Source of the DNA: Liolophura sinensis
Taxonomy: Eukaryota > Mollusca > Polyplacophora > Chitonida > Chitonidae
Direction of reading: 5' to 3'
Assembly: GCF_032854445.1 (NCBI RefSeq)
Contig: NC_088302.1
Span: 46,040,521 to 46,104,520 of the forward strand
Length of the DNA: 64,000 nucleotides
The notes under the pieces are model-generated. The model worked only from the letters and a program-made list of their open reading frames with translations. It ran no database searches and had not been told where the DNA came from. Positions within the stretch are counted from its first letter, which is position 1. Each line of letters begins with the position of its first letter. Shown in pieces: positions 49,100-61,203 of this stretch. A program made the translations under genes and the position numbers.

Positions 49100-49170
49100 G
49101 TTCGGTAGAGCGGGACTCGAACCCACGAACACAAGACTAAAACATTTCAATATCCCACTAAGCTATTTGG
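49100..49170 (-). repeat. tRNA-like sequence (tRNA pseudogene or SINE head)
   Basis: On the minus strand an A-box-like tagcttagtgggata is followed about 30 bases later by a strong B box (gggttcgagtcccgc). The spacing fits a tRNA gene. The middle does not give me a clean anticodon stem, and a repeat-like flank (caccaatcgaa) follows. A SINE head is more likely than a working tRNA. Confidence 0.5.
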
Positions 49171-50956
49171 GAAAACTATACAGCTTTCTCCTTTTAGACA
49201 ACGATAGACGTTTGTTGTGACGTCAATCCTCTGTCTAACATAAGAATGTAACATATGAAGGGTCCATTCGTTTCTTTTCAATGTGAAATTTATATTCTGA
49301 CAGTTTCGTACTTCGCCTTCATTTCAAATACACCAAATGTGGCCAGTGTGAGTAAAGGCAGAATGGCGTCATCAATTCTCTTAGGCACAAATATGAACAG
49401 CAAAACAGAGTTTGTACGAGGGTGAATTGGTAGATCTAATTTGTGGCATTCTGATTGCAAACATTTTTGATTTCTCGAGGTGTCAATGTGATAGAAATTG
49501 TGTAACCTACTATCAGACTTCGCCAGATTATATGTAAACTTTAATCAATTCAGATTTACTTTTACGCATAACTAATCATAGATCGAGTCACCGTCCGTAA
49601 TCTTACACACCCAGTGTATGCTCAAGTAGTAGCCTTCATAGAATACAACGGACTCCCCCCGACTGGCTAAAAGCTCTAAAGTTGGCTAAAAGCTCTAAAA
49701 GCTCTAAAGCTCTGTTGGGCTAAAACTTCATGTAACACCAAGATGAGCCATGCCACGCATTATTTTCAACACTGCAAATATTGCGGCTCAGCCAGCACGT
49801 AAAAGCATTCATTGACGCTAATTGTTGTGTAACGTTTATTTATCATTTTGCTTTAAATGACACTGCGCGATTCTTGAAACAGAATCGATAATTGTTACGT
49901 TACTACAAACACGTTTAAGTTGGAGAAACAAATAGCACCAGTGGATTCTCCACTACAGAATGTATAATCCTATTTAATTGCGCACATAACTTTTTTTAAA
50001 AGATTAACTCAATGTATTGATCATATTTATTTATTACGTTTTCTACTATATTATAAGCTTTTTATCAGTTTAAAACGTCGCCATTCCCGTCAGAAATCGT
50101 ATAGCAGCAGAGAGCGGGGGTGGGGGGTGCAGACACACTTTATCATCTATCACGGTGGAGACTTGAGTCCGATGACAGGAATAAAGTGGAAAGACCTGTC
50201 AGCGAATGTTGACATAACCAACGTGAACACAAGTGAATAACGTAAACATAGGCTTAATATACTGTTGGTTTCATTTTATTATTTGTTTACACCTTTGTCT
50301 GTTTAGAATGTGGTTAGAAAACACATCTATCTATTTGTTTTCTGCAGACAGCTGACGTTGTCTTTCTGACCTCACAGCGGAATAAACGACTGGCTTCTAC
50401 GTAGATAGCGCTTTCATGTTTGAAAGCGAGCTCAAGAGCAGTTGTCCGTTTTTATCTACAGGATGGTCCCAGTCAGCCTGGCTATTCGAAAGGGCAGGGA
50501 CATTGTCTCAGTCTAAAATCGTGGAGTTCCCACATTATACAGGAGATTAAAAATAAGGAAAAAACATTACCGGACAAAAAAAGTATTTATAGGCTATAGC
50601 GAAATAGGAGCAAATCTGTAATGAACAGGATTTAGTAAACAAATTTGCACGGACAAATACCACAGCTGACAGACTCGACATTTGTTTGTAGACAGCGGTA
50701 AGCTAAACATTCCTTGAACAACATTCCTGATTTACACATAAGGCTAAATTAAGTGACGTCCACGAACCCGCGGCAGAAGCCATTTAATATGTGTATATAC
50801 CTTGTACGTACTTACAGGCAGTGTCCATTCGCAGGTTGCCGTGCTGTGTGCTGCACACTAATATCACAAATACTGCCTACTGATTGTACAGGATTATCAC
50901 CCCGTCAAATTCAGTTTATGCAATGTGGACGAAACGTCGCTTCACATACGATTAGT

Positions 50957-51180
50957 TCATTTATTTATTTATTTCACTGGATTATCGCAGATCTCAAGAT
51001 TTTTTCTCTTATATGGCGGAGGTCAGGTTAATGAGTGGGTGGACAATGCTATGCCCGGAGAGAAACCATTGATTTCCTGACTTAAAGCCGCAGCCAAAAC
51101 AACAAGACCTGGATTCCAACACGCGACTTCATAGACCAAGGACCTGGTATAGTGGCAGCGAGGCAGCGCGTTAACCCATG
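50957..51180 (-). mobile_element. Old SINE copy
   Basis: It starts on plus with atttatttatttatttcact. Aligned but diverged segments follow: tatggcggaggtcaggttaa, cccggagagaaaccattgat, and a head-like end (acctggattccaacacgcga, agcgcgttaaccca). Confidence 0.6.
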
Positions 51181-52557
51181 TCAAGATATTGTATATACGA
51201 TAGCATCGCATCGCCCTGTGCTTACAGGTTATCGGCTTACATGGCTTTACCTAGATTTTGGCTCAGCAAATCCCCGAGGCTGCCTTTACGGTAGAAACGG
51301 TAAACACGTTAATTGTTCCATGCAGAAATGTAAACGATTTCCATAAAATCCTAATAGAAATCATTTTTTATCTACTTTAAGTTTTACTTGTATTAGGGAC
51401 TGCATGGTACCGAATAGTTCATAGTCTTTAATGTATTTCTGCACTACATACTTATTTTGATTGACTTTAGAAGCCAAAGCCATGATTATTGCACTTGAAG
51501 AAAGGTAGTCTGGCTTATTCGTGGAGGAGTTGCAAAACGCAACCTCACTGGTGAAAGGGCCGTCTTCCGCGCAGACGGCCTACATTGTAACTTGTTTCAT
51601 TTCTGTGGCCTTAATTGGTGAAGGCTGCATGTACGCATGTTCTTGGGTGCACGGAAACTTTGAAAAGGTTGCTTAGATAAGGTCATGAAACAAAAAACAA
51701 TTCGTAGCCATAGACTAATATAGCAATATCTCAAAAAGAATTAGAGAAATTGAATAAGTAGATTAATGCTTTTAGTCTTATTCGTTCCTCAACAGGCGCC
51801 AAAGCATGGCTAAATTAAAGCGGAATAGTATACAGAGAACCTCCTTTCGCAAGCTTAGTTTGAGTTAATTTGTTTCTAATCACTCGATGCAGTGTAGTTG
51901 ATCATAATGGACAAAGGACTTAGATATACATGTATATTGATATGGGATTAAATGATTTTAAAGCACAAGAGTTAACCACTGACACTGACAAGCGCAGTTA
52001 ACTTTGCCACAGTCACGAAATTATCTCCACAACACAGATACCCCATAATGTGGTTTTATCGTATTAGAAAACAGTGCTCAAGGCGGTACATTCATTTGTT
52101 GACTTTGTTCTACAAGGACATGCCACTGGCTTTTTGCATTGGATAATGCAGTACCACGTAAGATAAATATGAACCGTTTGGTAAATAAAAACTGCCAAAG
52201 TGTTAGATAACATCCAATTAAATATCGTGGCACAAGCTGAAAAATGTACACAAAACCGAGAGCTACATGATGTGTAGTTGTAAACTGGAAAACACATACA
52301 CGAGTGATGACTGGCTATGTATATATAAACTGTACGTATAATCAGCTTATTAGTGAAGTGACAATACGGCATACCAAAGTCTATATTTAGAGTTTTGTGG
52401 TTCGCTGTGTCACCAGTGATGATATTTCGAACTGTAGGATTGGGGTTTCCTTAATTTTGATCTTTTCTGGCCGGGCAACTATAGTTCACTAAGGACAGGG
52501 AAGGGGTGTTTCCAAGTTAAACATGACAATGGCAGGCCTTTACACCACTTGACCTAC

Positions 52558-53269
52558 CTTCACTTGTTTCAACCCGACTTTGCTCCTGATTCTGCCTTTT
52601 CATCTTGTATATATCGATACTGTCCTTTCGTAACCCGGGAAATGGTGCATTGAAAACACGGAGATTTTCCGCCTTCATTGGAGCATTCAGTTTCCCTTTC
52701 TTGGTTCTTGCTTCCCTACAATCGTCTAACGTCTCGGTTGAGGACATTTGAGTTGGAGAACTGGCCCCGTCTGACGGGCCGTTCAATTCCTCAGGGATAG
52801 AAACCCAGGCCAAGCTATGACCGGTAGATTTGTCATCTGCAATAGAATCTCGCGCGCAAACTTCGTCACATCCGGTGCTAGGGCGTGTGGGTAACGTAAC
52901 TGGTGCGCCATCCTCGCTAGCGCTTCTCACAGAGCTTCTTTGATTGACATTTAAAAGAGGTACTTCTACCCATTTTACATTCGACTCACTAAGTCTTCTT
53001 GGCTGTTTGAATCTTTTAGCGTCTTCTGTTTGAATAAGGCTTGTGGTAGAAAGCCTTCTAGGCTTTTCGTCCTCTTGTGCATCGTCTTGTGTTTCTCCGG
53101 CGCAGGTTATGGAAATGTTGGGAGGCGTGTCTCCCTGTTGAAGCTTCTCCTCACTAACCAGTTTTACAGTGTCTGGTGTGTCACATAAACTTTCTTTGGA
53201 GTCCAGATCTGACTTAGGACCTCTGAAACATATAACACACATGGGAGAATTATACGACTTTCCACTCAT
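52558..53269 (-). CDS. Serine/threonine-rich coding exon, possibly the otopetrin N-terminus
   Basis: An open frame of about 237 codons starts at ATG 53269 and ends at a good donor (GAAG/gtaggt) after 52558. It could instead start at an acceptor (tgtttcag) before 53222. The peptide is hydrophilic and Ser/Thr/Glu-rich, with no membrane segment. It contains PRRLSTTS and PRRLSESN, two similar sites that fit a basic-directed (PKA-type) kinase. Same strand and position suggest the cytoplasmic N-terminus of the otopetrin. However, it ends in phase 1 while the first mapped otopetrin exon (48000) begins in phase 0, so another exon must lie between, or it is a separate gene. Confidence 0.5.
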
Positions 53270-54081
53270 GGGTATATCAAATTACAAACTCATGCAACCT
53301 GACTCTTTTCCTCACTTATTGTTTAACCCGTTTATCAATTTGATAACCAGACACATCGGGCTCACCAATTAAAGACCAAGCATAATACACGAGTATGGCC
53401 TGCAGCATATAAAACAAATTAACTGATATAAAAATGTAACTAACATTCATAATCACAGATCACAATTACAAAGCATCTGTCCTGTAAATGCACTATAATA
53501 GAATACATGTATAGATAAAAATGAGAAACTTTCGAAATTACAGCGTCTGGAAGTCAGTGTTGATGGACACTACGACAGGCTGTTCATGGCCGGGCCTCAG
53601 CACAGTCGGCATCTTGTCAGCTAAGTTGTCACAGGGCATCAGGAATCACAATGAACAACGTTAGATAAGGTTTGGTTTATAAAGATCGACATTCTCCTGT
53701 GTTTGAGAACTGAGCCGGGGAGCAATGGACCAATCGCCATGCTTTAGGGTGAGCATGGAAAGGAAGCGTCTGTTGGGTCTGGCTGGAGATCACGCTGTCC
53801 ACACATGCCGTGCTGTGGTTATGTACAACGTGACTCGGAATTCCTGTGGTGAAATCTTCACACAAAATACAATAACACCTGCATACAGCTGCAGTAGTGA
53901 TTTAGGCCTACATTTGTACTGAAAATGAGATGTGCGTGGTATTGTTTTCAGTTATATCATAACACTAAAAACAATTTTGGCAGGAACTAGTGTGGTTATA
54001 AATAGGTTGCTTGAGCCAAGTATGTTTCATGGAGCTCATTTGATGCTTATCACAATAGATTTTTCCATAGTAGTCATATAA

Positions 54082-54300
54082 TACAACAGACTACACCATA
54101 GAGAGTAAGTTCAGAACATGGGCGACAACGTTATAGCTGGCAAATGAACACAATATGTTACGGATATATTATTATATTGTGAAATCCGGCCTCTTGTCAA
54201 TTTACCTCAGTCAGGGTTTTATTCCAACAGCTCATGTAGTCGACATAGCAGCGCAGACAACCCCTAGCAACATGGGTTAGGCAGAATTAAGTAAAACAAT
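54082..54300 (-). mobile_element. Dispersed ~210-bp element, copy
   Basis: It follows the order of the copy at 9650: atagagagtaa, gctggcaaatg, ccggcctcttgtcaatttac, ctcagtcagggttttattcc, then catgggttaggcagaattaa. A second partial start (aaagagtaaaaccgaaacac) follows at 54376-54435. Confidence 0.65.
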
Positions 54301-55861
54301 ATGCAGTGATGTTAGCTGAAACTTCACTGCTCTAGAACTACTCAAATTGCAGGAATACAATATAAGAGACTAAAGTATAAAGAGTAAAACCGAAACACTG
54401 ACGACAGTGTGAATTAAAGTTGCCAACTATAACACAACTGTTCCACAACTTCAGCGGATGAAATGCTTATGTGTATGACAAAATCCAAAAATAAATGGGA
54501 AAGTGTTGCAATATCAACGTTTGTGCTTGTAACCTGTATGCAGTTGCTACTCGGCCATGCTGTAAGATATGCATGGATATTACCTTCATTTATGCATGCA
54601 TCACATCCTTATTTAAAACATTATAATACGGTATATACCAAGAGGTGACCCTAAATATCCACCATACAAAATATCTTCAAATACTCTTTTCTTCTGAAAA
54701 AAAAATTATGTTTGCAAATAACTGTTCATGCTCTTTCATCTGATATTTGCATCATTTTTACGTTTTTTTTCTCCTTTAAAGCCATTTTAACGCCTTAAGA
54801 AGAAAGTTGTGAAGCTTTTTTTGTACTTTTATATGTTAGGCCACTCCATATTTAAAAAATAGCATGTTTCTTTAAGCAGATTCATACAGCCTTCACGGAA
54901 GAACTTATTTTTCTTATTAGATTTTTTGCATGCCCCTTTCACAAAATTTGGTTATATGACGCCGGCCATGTTTATGGACTGGAGAAATCGGCCAGTGTCC
55001 ACGGGTATAATCAACACACCCACCGGGATACATCGCTGAAAAGCCCGTGGCGTACGATTGCAAAGCAGTAGCTAATAAACCAAGTCTCTGCAGCATCCTT
55101 GCACATTAGTTGGATAAAGACTATATAATGCCCTGGACTAACTCAGGCAGTTCAGACAGCTCGCGATCATCGGGGGCGGTCAGGAAAACTTACAACATCC
55201 AATGGTTTTCCCTCGCTTATATGAATGTAGACTAAAAGTTCAGTAATACACCAACACGTTGCAGTAAAATAAAAGCTATGTGGCTAGATTCTATGGTGGA
55301 GCCGCACTGATTCTCTTGCTTGTAAACAGATATTTTAATAGCTGTAAAAAGAACCCGTTTTTGAGTATGCGTTCGATCTTTGTCTGCAATTCATCAAGCT
55401 GCCATAGGAACGAACATCAAGTGGCTATATAGAGAATCTACAGTAGATACCCGTCCTTCGAATTTTCATACAAAGGAGGTATTCACTAAAATACCTGGCC
55501 GGGTCGCCAGCCGTAACCTCACGTTGTTAGTGATGCTGGATGTGACACTGGAGAGAATATATAGTAGCTGGTCTCTGAACAAACTATAAGTGTAGACCTA
55601 TATATACATACATATTTTTTTTTATATAAGATGATTTCATATTGGTATTCAGATATAGGCTAAAATACGAATCGGCAGTCATAGATTACTATACACATTT
55701 TGGTATGTGTACGTATATACAACCAGGTACTGTGGGAAGTATTTAAATACTGTGTAACTACTTCATGTGTATACCTGTATGCCAAGTATGCCAAAGTATT
55801 GCTTTGTGTCTATATTGCTAATATCAACACATCTAAAGGACTAATTTAGCGTGGAAAAAGA

Positions 55862-56035
55862 CCCCATAGTGGAAAGTAAAACGAAGAGCATTGTGACAGT
55901 GTGATAGTCAGCAAATGGTCACACGAAAGCGTGAAATTGGGCTTCTTGTGAATTTCCCTTACGTACGGTTTTATTCTATCATTTCATGTAAATGTTTTAT
56001 TAGTATAGCAACTTACATGACTTCACACATAGCAC
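55862..56035 (-). mobile_element. Dispersed ~210-bp element, diverged copy
   Basis: It keeps ggaaagtaaaacgaagagca, ggcttcttgtgaatttccct, acggttttattctatc and catgtaaatg in the family order. The end is decayed. Confidence 0.55.
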
Positions 56036-56349
56036 CATTACCGACAACATGACGAAGGCATTAAAGTGGGGAGGAGGATATGTAAGCCTACATAGGCCAG
56101 TGACATTTTTATGAGAATTTATAGGCATCTAAAAACCCTAGATATACACACAAATCAACCGCTGCTCCGGTTATACATGTATGCAGATGGTAATGTACTC
56201 ACGCCTGCACCGCCTGCCTCCCGGTGTTTTGACGTCGTTTTTTCCACAGGTTAAGCATTGCGTCTATTTGTTCGATACTGTCTCGTTATGCACGTATATG
56301 GGTTTGTCCCTTAACATACGTAACCCCACTGGGCTACAGCTGTGGTATA

Positions 56350-56660
56350 ACTCGTCTGAGTCGCTATAAGCCGATGTGGATCTTGGTACCGCACTTGGCG
56401 CAGAAGCTCCGGCAAACTATTGTTGATGGATATCTCAACTGGGTCATCCTTTTGAAGCACCTTGATTTCTTGCTCTATTGCTTTAGTGATCAACAGGGCT
56501 TAAACTCGGCGGTCATCCGAGGCCGACCTATGGTGGGCAGTAAAGGTTTGCGGCTGGTGACTGTGCCTTCATACTGTACCCCCAGTCTGCAGCTCCTCCC
56601 TCAGAGGCACGTCATCACCGCAGACAGAGAAAAAGATTACCACTGAGGTGGAGAATTGAA
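56350..56660 (-). pseudogene. Possible decayed zinc-ribbon-type coding remnant
   Basis: On the minus strand, fragments in different frames read SVCGDDVPLREELQTGG, then GTVTSRKPLLPTIGRPR, and later CRSFCAKCGTKI. The two CxxC pairs and coding-like composition suggest a frameshifted remnant of a zinc-ribbon protein. No family is assigned. It may be chance. Confidence 0.25.
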
Positions 56661-59534
56661 GTACCTGTAACAAACATATCTCATGCACATGCGGATTCGT
56701 TAAAACACCTATTGCTGTTAACCCCCCCCCTCCCCCCCAGTCAGCCCAAGTCCCCGCTGGCTGTAGTATACTTGTATTACTGTCGACCTGGAGCTGTCAC
56801 CATAAACGTTTCTCAGCGCAGCCTGAGGGCATATGCTCTGTGAGAATGTCAGCAAAAAACATCTGTCCAACATTACAGAAAACACTTAACCTTTTTTTCA
56901 CTCGTTATTAGGCAGTAGGTCGTACAGGTTACGTCTATATAGGTCTACAGGATGTCCACGGATTATATACTGAATATCTACATTAAAACGCAACAATAAG
57001 CAACGAATGAAGCATGTACGGCGGTCTGTTAGTGCCATTCGAAACTTCCCAGGTTTGACTTTCAAAATGTACCGGTATCACAAAGAACGGTGTACAGTAT
57101 TGAATTGCACAAATATGGGCGCAAATTGGTAAATTCAGCTGTATAAAATTCGAAACAAACATCGAAAAAGGTCTTGATGCACAGGTTTTCTCCTTTGCAT
57201 CGCAGAGAAAACTTTTCTACCGTGGATTAAATGTTTACAGCGCAGAGAAAAATGTTTTCTACCGCGGAAAAAATTTTCCAGTCGGGAATTTTTTCAGTGG
57301 TGTAATGATACATTTCGAAGCAAAACCTATGAATCATTGTAAATTACGGAGAATGTTAAAATTTGTACGACACTTATGGACTGCTGTGAGCCTGGACTGT
57401 CACGAGCACATCCTGCCATCAACCATGCAGCCGCTCACAATTACAAATTCCATGTAACATCAGATCTTATATGTGTCTTTCTCGTCAGTGTATCACCGAG
57501 TGTTTTAGATCTGGCATCCCGCATATATACATGTACAAGTACCATCTTCATGAACGGGCATTTTCACTTCATATATCATTATAAAAGAGGTGCACTTAAG
57601 GTTTAAGCAATGAGCAAATCGAAATTTGTAACTGAAACGAAGACAATCAATACCAACCCACCCCACCAAAAAGTCCTTGATTCAGTCAATTTTGATTTTT
57701 TGGACCACCAACCACGCTCCAACCGTACGATCCTACGAGATATCCTCATAATTACACTGTAATGCTGTAACTGCTGTAACTGTGTGTGCAAGTTGGACAA
57801 ATAAAAAAGCTGCCCTATTTATACAGAGATCTACAGCTGTACATCGTTTGAAAAAGAGAAAATCAAAACGGGAATTTATCTGTCATAATTAACAGTATTG
57901 TTAATAAATTTTACATTTCTTTACTTTCATCTACTCTCATGATGGTAAAGTAGTGCGATCCTATTATATGTTAAAGGTGTAAAAAAACAAAAAACAAAAA
58001 CAAAACAAGCAAACAATCAAACAAACTCCCGTACCCTTTTGCGCTACTTGATAAATATCACCCGGTCCGTATAGAAGATAAATAATGTAGTTGGCATGTT
58101 TAGATAGGAACTATATGCGTATAGATTTTTTGTTTTTGTTTTTAACATTTTAACTTGTTGACTTATGCACGAAAATGGCAACGACTTACGTCTTATTCAT
58201 TTATGCTAATAAAAAAAATAAACAAAATGTAAACAACATTAATAGATTAATTTAAAGCTCTACTGTATTAGTGTTGTATGACAAATTCACAGCTGCTCAG
58301 AATGTATAGCCTACCGGTATACAGATTAGCTATTTAAAGCTAAGTCCGTGAATTTGTCATTAATGGAATTTTCACTGAAGTAGCACTTTAATTAGAGTGT
58401 AAAAGGCCATATATATCATATATTCTGATGTAACCTAACACATTTTTAGTCCTAGCCTTATGCTAGTCTAATATAGCCTAGTTTCAAGAGATGTGAACAA
58501 AATAAAAAATCTTGTCCGTAACAGTTTCATATATAAGCTGATTTATCATAAATTATTACGATTTACAAGGCTACTGCACCGCAGCATTTACAGTTGTCTC
58601 TATTCCTTTCTATTTTGAAACCTGGGTTAACACTGGTCTGTAACTCAAGTCCCAGTGTCTTTCAGTTGATGTACGCTTGGTCTCCAGATAGTAGTGCCCT
58701 CTAGTGGTGGCGATATAGGCAGCGCACGTGTTGTTGTTGCAGGAGTCCGGGAGAAGTTATAGTATGTTCCTGTTTCTGAGGTTTGTCAACTTATGGATTG
58801 AGGTTCACGGGATTTTATACACAGGTTGCACACGAATGGCTTTAGAAAAGGGTGGGGCCTTAAACTCATCACAAATCTATTTGGGACATGACCCTTTATT
58901 AGTATCTGTAGATGAAAAAATAATGAAGTACCGCTATAAACTCTAATCTACGCTCACAACTTGACGCCAGCCTGCACGGTGACCCAAGGCTGTGTACATC
59001 AATGACAGGTTATAATGCCGTCGATATGTTTGTGGTCAAAACGTATTTTAAAGGTGAGATTTAAACGCCATGTCGATTGAATCTGCTCATGGAAACAGTG
59101 TTCGATCAATGCATGTAAGGGACCGCCACTAAGTAACGGATGTAAGTGTAGACTGGTATGCATGTCAAAAGTTATCCCCCTTTGCTCGCCTGTGACGAAA
59201 TTCATTTTCGCGCATATTGGGTGGATTTCATATTGTTAAAATGCTATTTTGCTTGTTTTCTTATTTTTTTCTGTGAAAGTTAGGTTTAGGAAATGAGGCA
59301 AAAGGGGCACGTTGGCAAAGACCTTGATGGTGTTACTTTTAATAACGTTTATATAACTTATATATTTTATTCATTCTTCTTCCACAGAACCTTCCAGCTT
59401 CGTCATAACTGATGCCACATGGGCTAACCGACGGAAGTCCCGTAGATATAAAGACTTCGCTGTTGGCGTGGATTTATTTTCTTTCGAAACGCATTCTGTG
59501 ATAATTTTAAAATATATTTTGAACTGGAAGAAAG

Positions 59535-60802
59535 ATGTCAGAGCTATTTGCAAAACTTGCATTTTACCCAACCCTTTTGTACACGATTACTATGTCAAAG
59601 TTCAGAGGTCGTCCGTGGTACACAAGAATTGATGACACCGTAATCCTTGGAGCTTTACCCCTGAAGCATATTGCCAGACAGGTAAGTGTAGAAAAACAAA
59701 AGACTGCATGAAATACTTAAATTTTAATCTATTGAATGTAGCTAATATATGACTTTAAAAATCTTTTATTCTCATTATACTGGTTGTCAGTTGATGAAAG
59801 TAGTTTAAGTTAATTACACGACTCTAATTTTAACATTTTAATGTTAAAATTCACGTACACCATGAAGAACGAAAGGAATTTATTCATACACACTAAGTGT
59901 AGTTATGAGACTTGATGTTAGTTCAAGTCCGGCTCATGCTGGCTTCCTCTCCGGCCGTACGTGGGAAGGTCTGCCAGCAACCTGCAGATGGTCGTGGTTC
60001 CCCCGAGCTCTGCCCCCTTTCCACCCACCATAATGCTGGCCGCCGTCGTTTAAGTGAAATATTCTTGAGAACGGCGTAAAACACCAATCAAATAAATAAA
60101 TAAATAAATAATATGAGACTTGAAGTCATATGTATTCCTGTACTTATTTTATTTGCTTGGTGTTTTACGCAGTACTCAAGAATATTTCACTTAAACGACG
60201 CAGCCAGCATTATGGTGGGAGGAAATCTGTATTCATATATGTGTTTTTTTTTATGACGTTGTTTCCTGAATTTCACTGTTCACAGTTGATAGAGGATGAA
60301 AATGTGAAGGGGTTGGTCACTATGAACCAAAAACATGAAACAAAGCAGCTTATTTATACCACGGAGGTGAGACTGAGACGTTATACTTGCAAAAAGTTTG
60401 TTAGTACCGGCATATATTTGAAAACGAATATAGAGAAACATGCCATTATAAAGGTGAGAAATTCTTGATTACAATCAAATAGATACATGTATGTAAACGA
60501 ATGTGGAAAACATCACACTTGTTTAATATATGTTTTGTTGTTATTGGTAATCAGTCTTTGCAGGATAATTAGCAGTACCCATTTCTGATCGTTTTGTGCT
60601 TATTTACTAGGAATGGCAGAAATTAGGTGTGCAACAGCTGTGGACCAGTGTTGTGGACTTTGTTGGGACACCTGACTCCACACAGCTCCAGCAAGCACTA
60701 GACTTCATACAGTATCACAAAGAGCGTGGGAACAGTGTGTATGTCCACTGCAAGGCAGGCAGGACAAGAAGTACCACCGTGGTGGCTTGCTACCTTATAC
60801 AG
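59535..60802 (+). CDS. PTPMT1: Phosphatidylglycerophosphatase / protein-tyrosine phosphatase mitochondrial 1 (3' exon missing)
   Basis: Three exons join in phase 0: 59535-59681, 60286-60366 and 60611-60802, giving 140 residues. The N-terminus holds FYPTLLYT and WYTRIDDTVILGALPL; exon 2 has the DENVKGLVTMN motif; exon 3 opens with EWQKLGVQQL and ends with the active-site loop VHCKAGRTRS and VACYLIQ. HCxxGxxR gives the catalytic Cys and Arg of dual-specificity phosphatases. PTPMT1 dephosphorylates phosphatidylglycerophosphate in the cardiolipin pathway at the mitochondrial inner membrane. The remaining helical C-terminus, roughly 50-60 residues in relatives, would lie in a further exon after the donor at 60803 (gtaagg). 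I could not find it before 64000, so it is either outside the window or too diverged to see. Confidence 0.93.
59925..60112 (+). mobile_element. SINE copy in PTPMT1 intron 1
   Basis: It starts at the head edge (gttcaagtccggctcatgct), continues with ggcttcctctccggccgtac and accataatgctggccgccgt, and ends in a (aaat)n tail. It is one of the youngest-looking copies. Confidence 0.88.
60146..60224 (-). mobile_element. SINE 3' fragment, inverted relative to its neighbour
   Basis: The plus text cttggtgttttacgcagtac, then tcaagaatatttcacttaaa and ccagcattatggtgggagga, is the reverse complement of the 3' half of the copy at 59925. The two can form a hairpin in the PTPMT1 pre-mRNA about 60 bp before exon 2. 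Confidence 0.85.
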
Positions 60803-60980
60803 GTAAGGGAATTGAGTCATTGGAAAATGGTTATGGTGCTTGCCTTACAGCTCCCAGGGCACACGAGACATGGGTTCAATCCCATTCCCTGACAGAGAGT
60901 TTTTCAAGAGTTCTCAACGTCTATTATTCACAGAACCTTAGTGACAATAAGCAGTCGGCAGTGCTCACTGGTGTAGCCTT

Positions 60981-61203
60981 GTGACCATATGCCTTTCATG
61001 CATCAGAATATGTGACCACATGCCTTTCATAGATCAGAACATGTGACCACATGCCTTTCATGGATCCGAATATGTGACCACATGCCTTTCATGGATCAGA
61101 ATATGTGACCACATGCCTTTCATAGATCAGAATATGTGACCACATGCCTTTCATGGATCAGAATATGTGACCACATGCCTTTCATGGATCAGAATATGTG
61201 ACA
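60981..61203 (+). repeat. 31-bp tandem repeat after PTPMT1 exon 3
   Basis: Seven copies at exact 31-bp spacing read gtgaccacatgcctttcatg then gatcagaatat, with few changes, plus a partial eighth. The unit does not match the adjacent exon edge. Confidence 0.92.

Larger units (their letters stand above)
48001..52557. other. Probable otopetrin intron / upstream region
   Basis: No further exon could be placed with confidence. A minus-strand open stretch at 48073-47948 overlaps the first otopetrin exon in another frame. A short direct repeat of ctaaaagctctaaa lies at about 49665-49715. The tRNA-like element and old SINE listed separately lie here. Confidence 0.45.
53270..59534. other. Intergenic region without a recognised intact gene
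   Basis: It holds three copies or parts of the ~210-bp dispersed element (listed), a C-rich run near 56725-56739, A-rich low complexity near 57980-58020, and a short duplication of gcagagaaaa text at 57200-57265. The open frame at 58728-58946 has no recognisable relatives. The 5' UTR of PTPMT1 is presumably at the right end. Confidence 0.5.

Noticed and set aside
49100..49170. Functional tRNA gene
   Set aside because: A and B boxes are good, but I could not form a convincing anticodon stem-loop, and repeat-like flanks point to a SINE head.
58728..58946. 72-codon plus-strand frame upstream of PTPMT1
   Set aside because: No family resemblance and no splice or promoter support.
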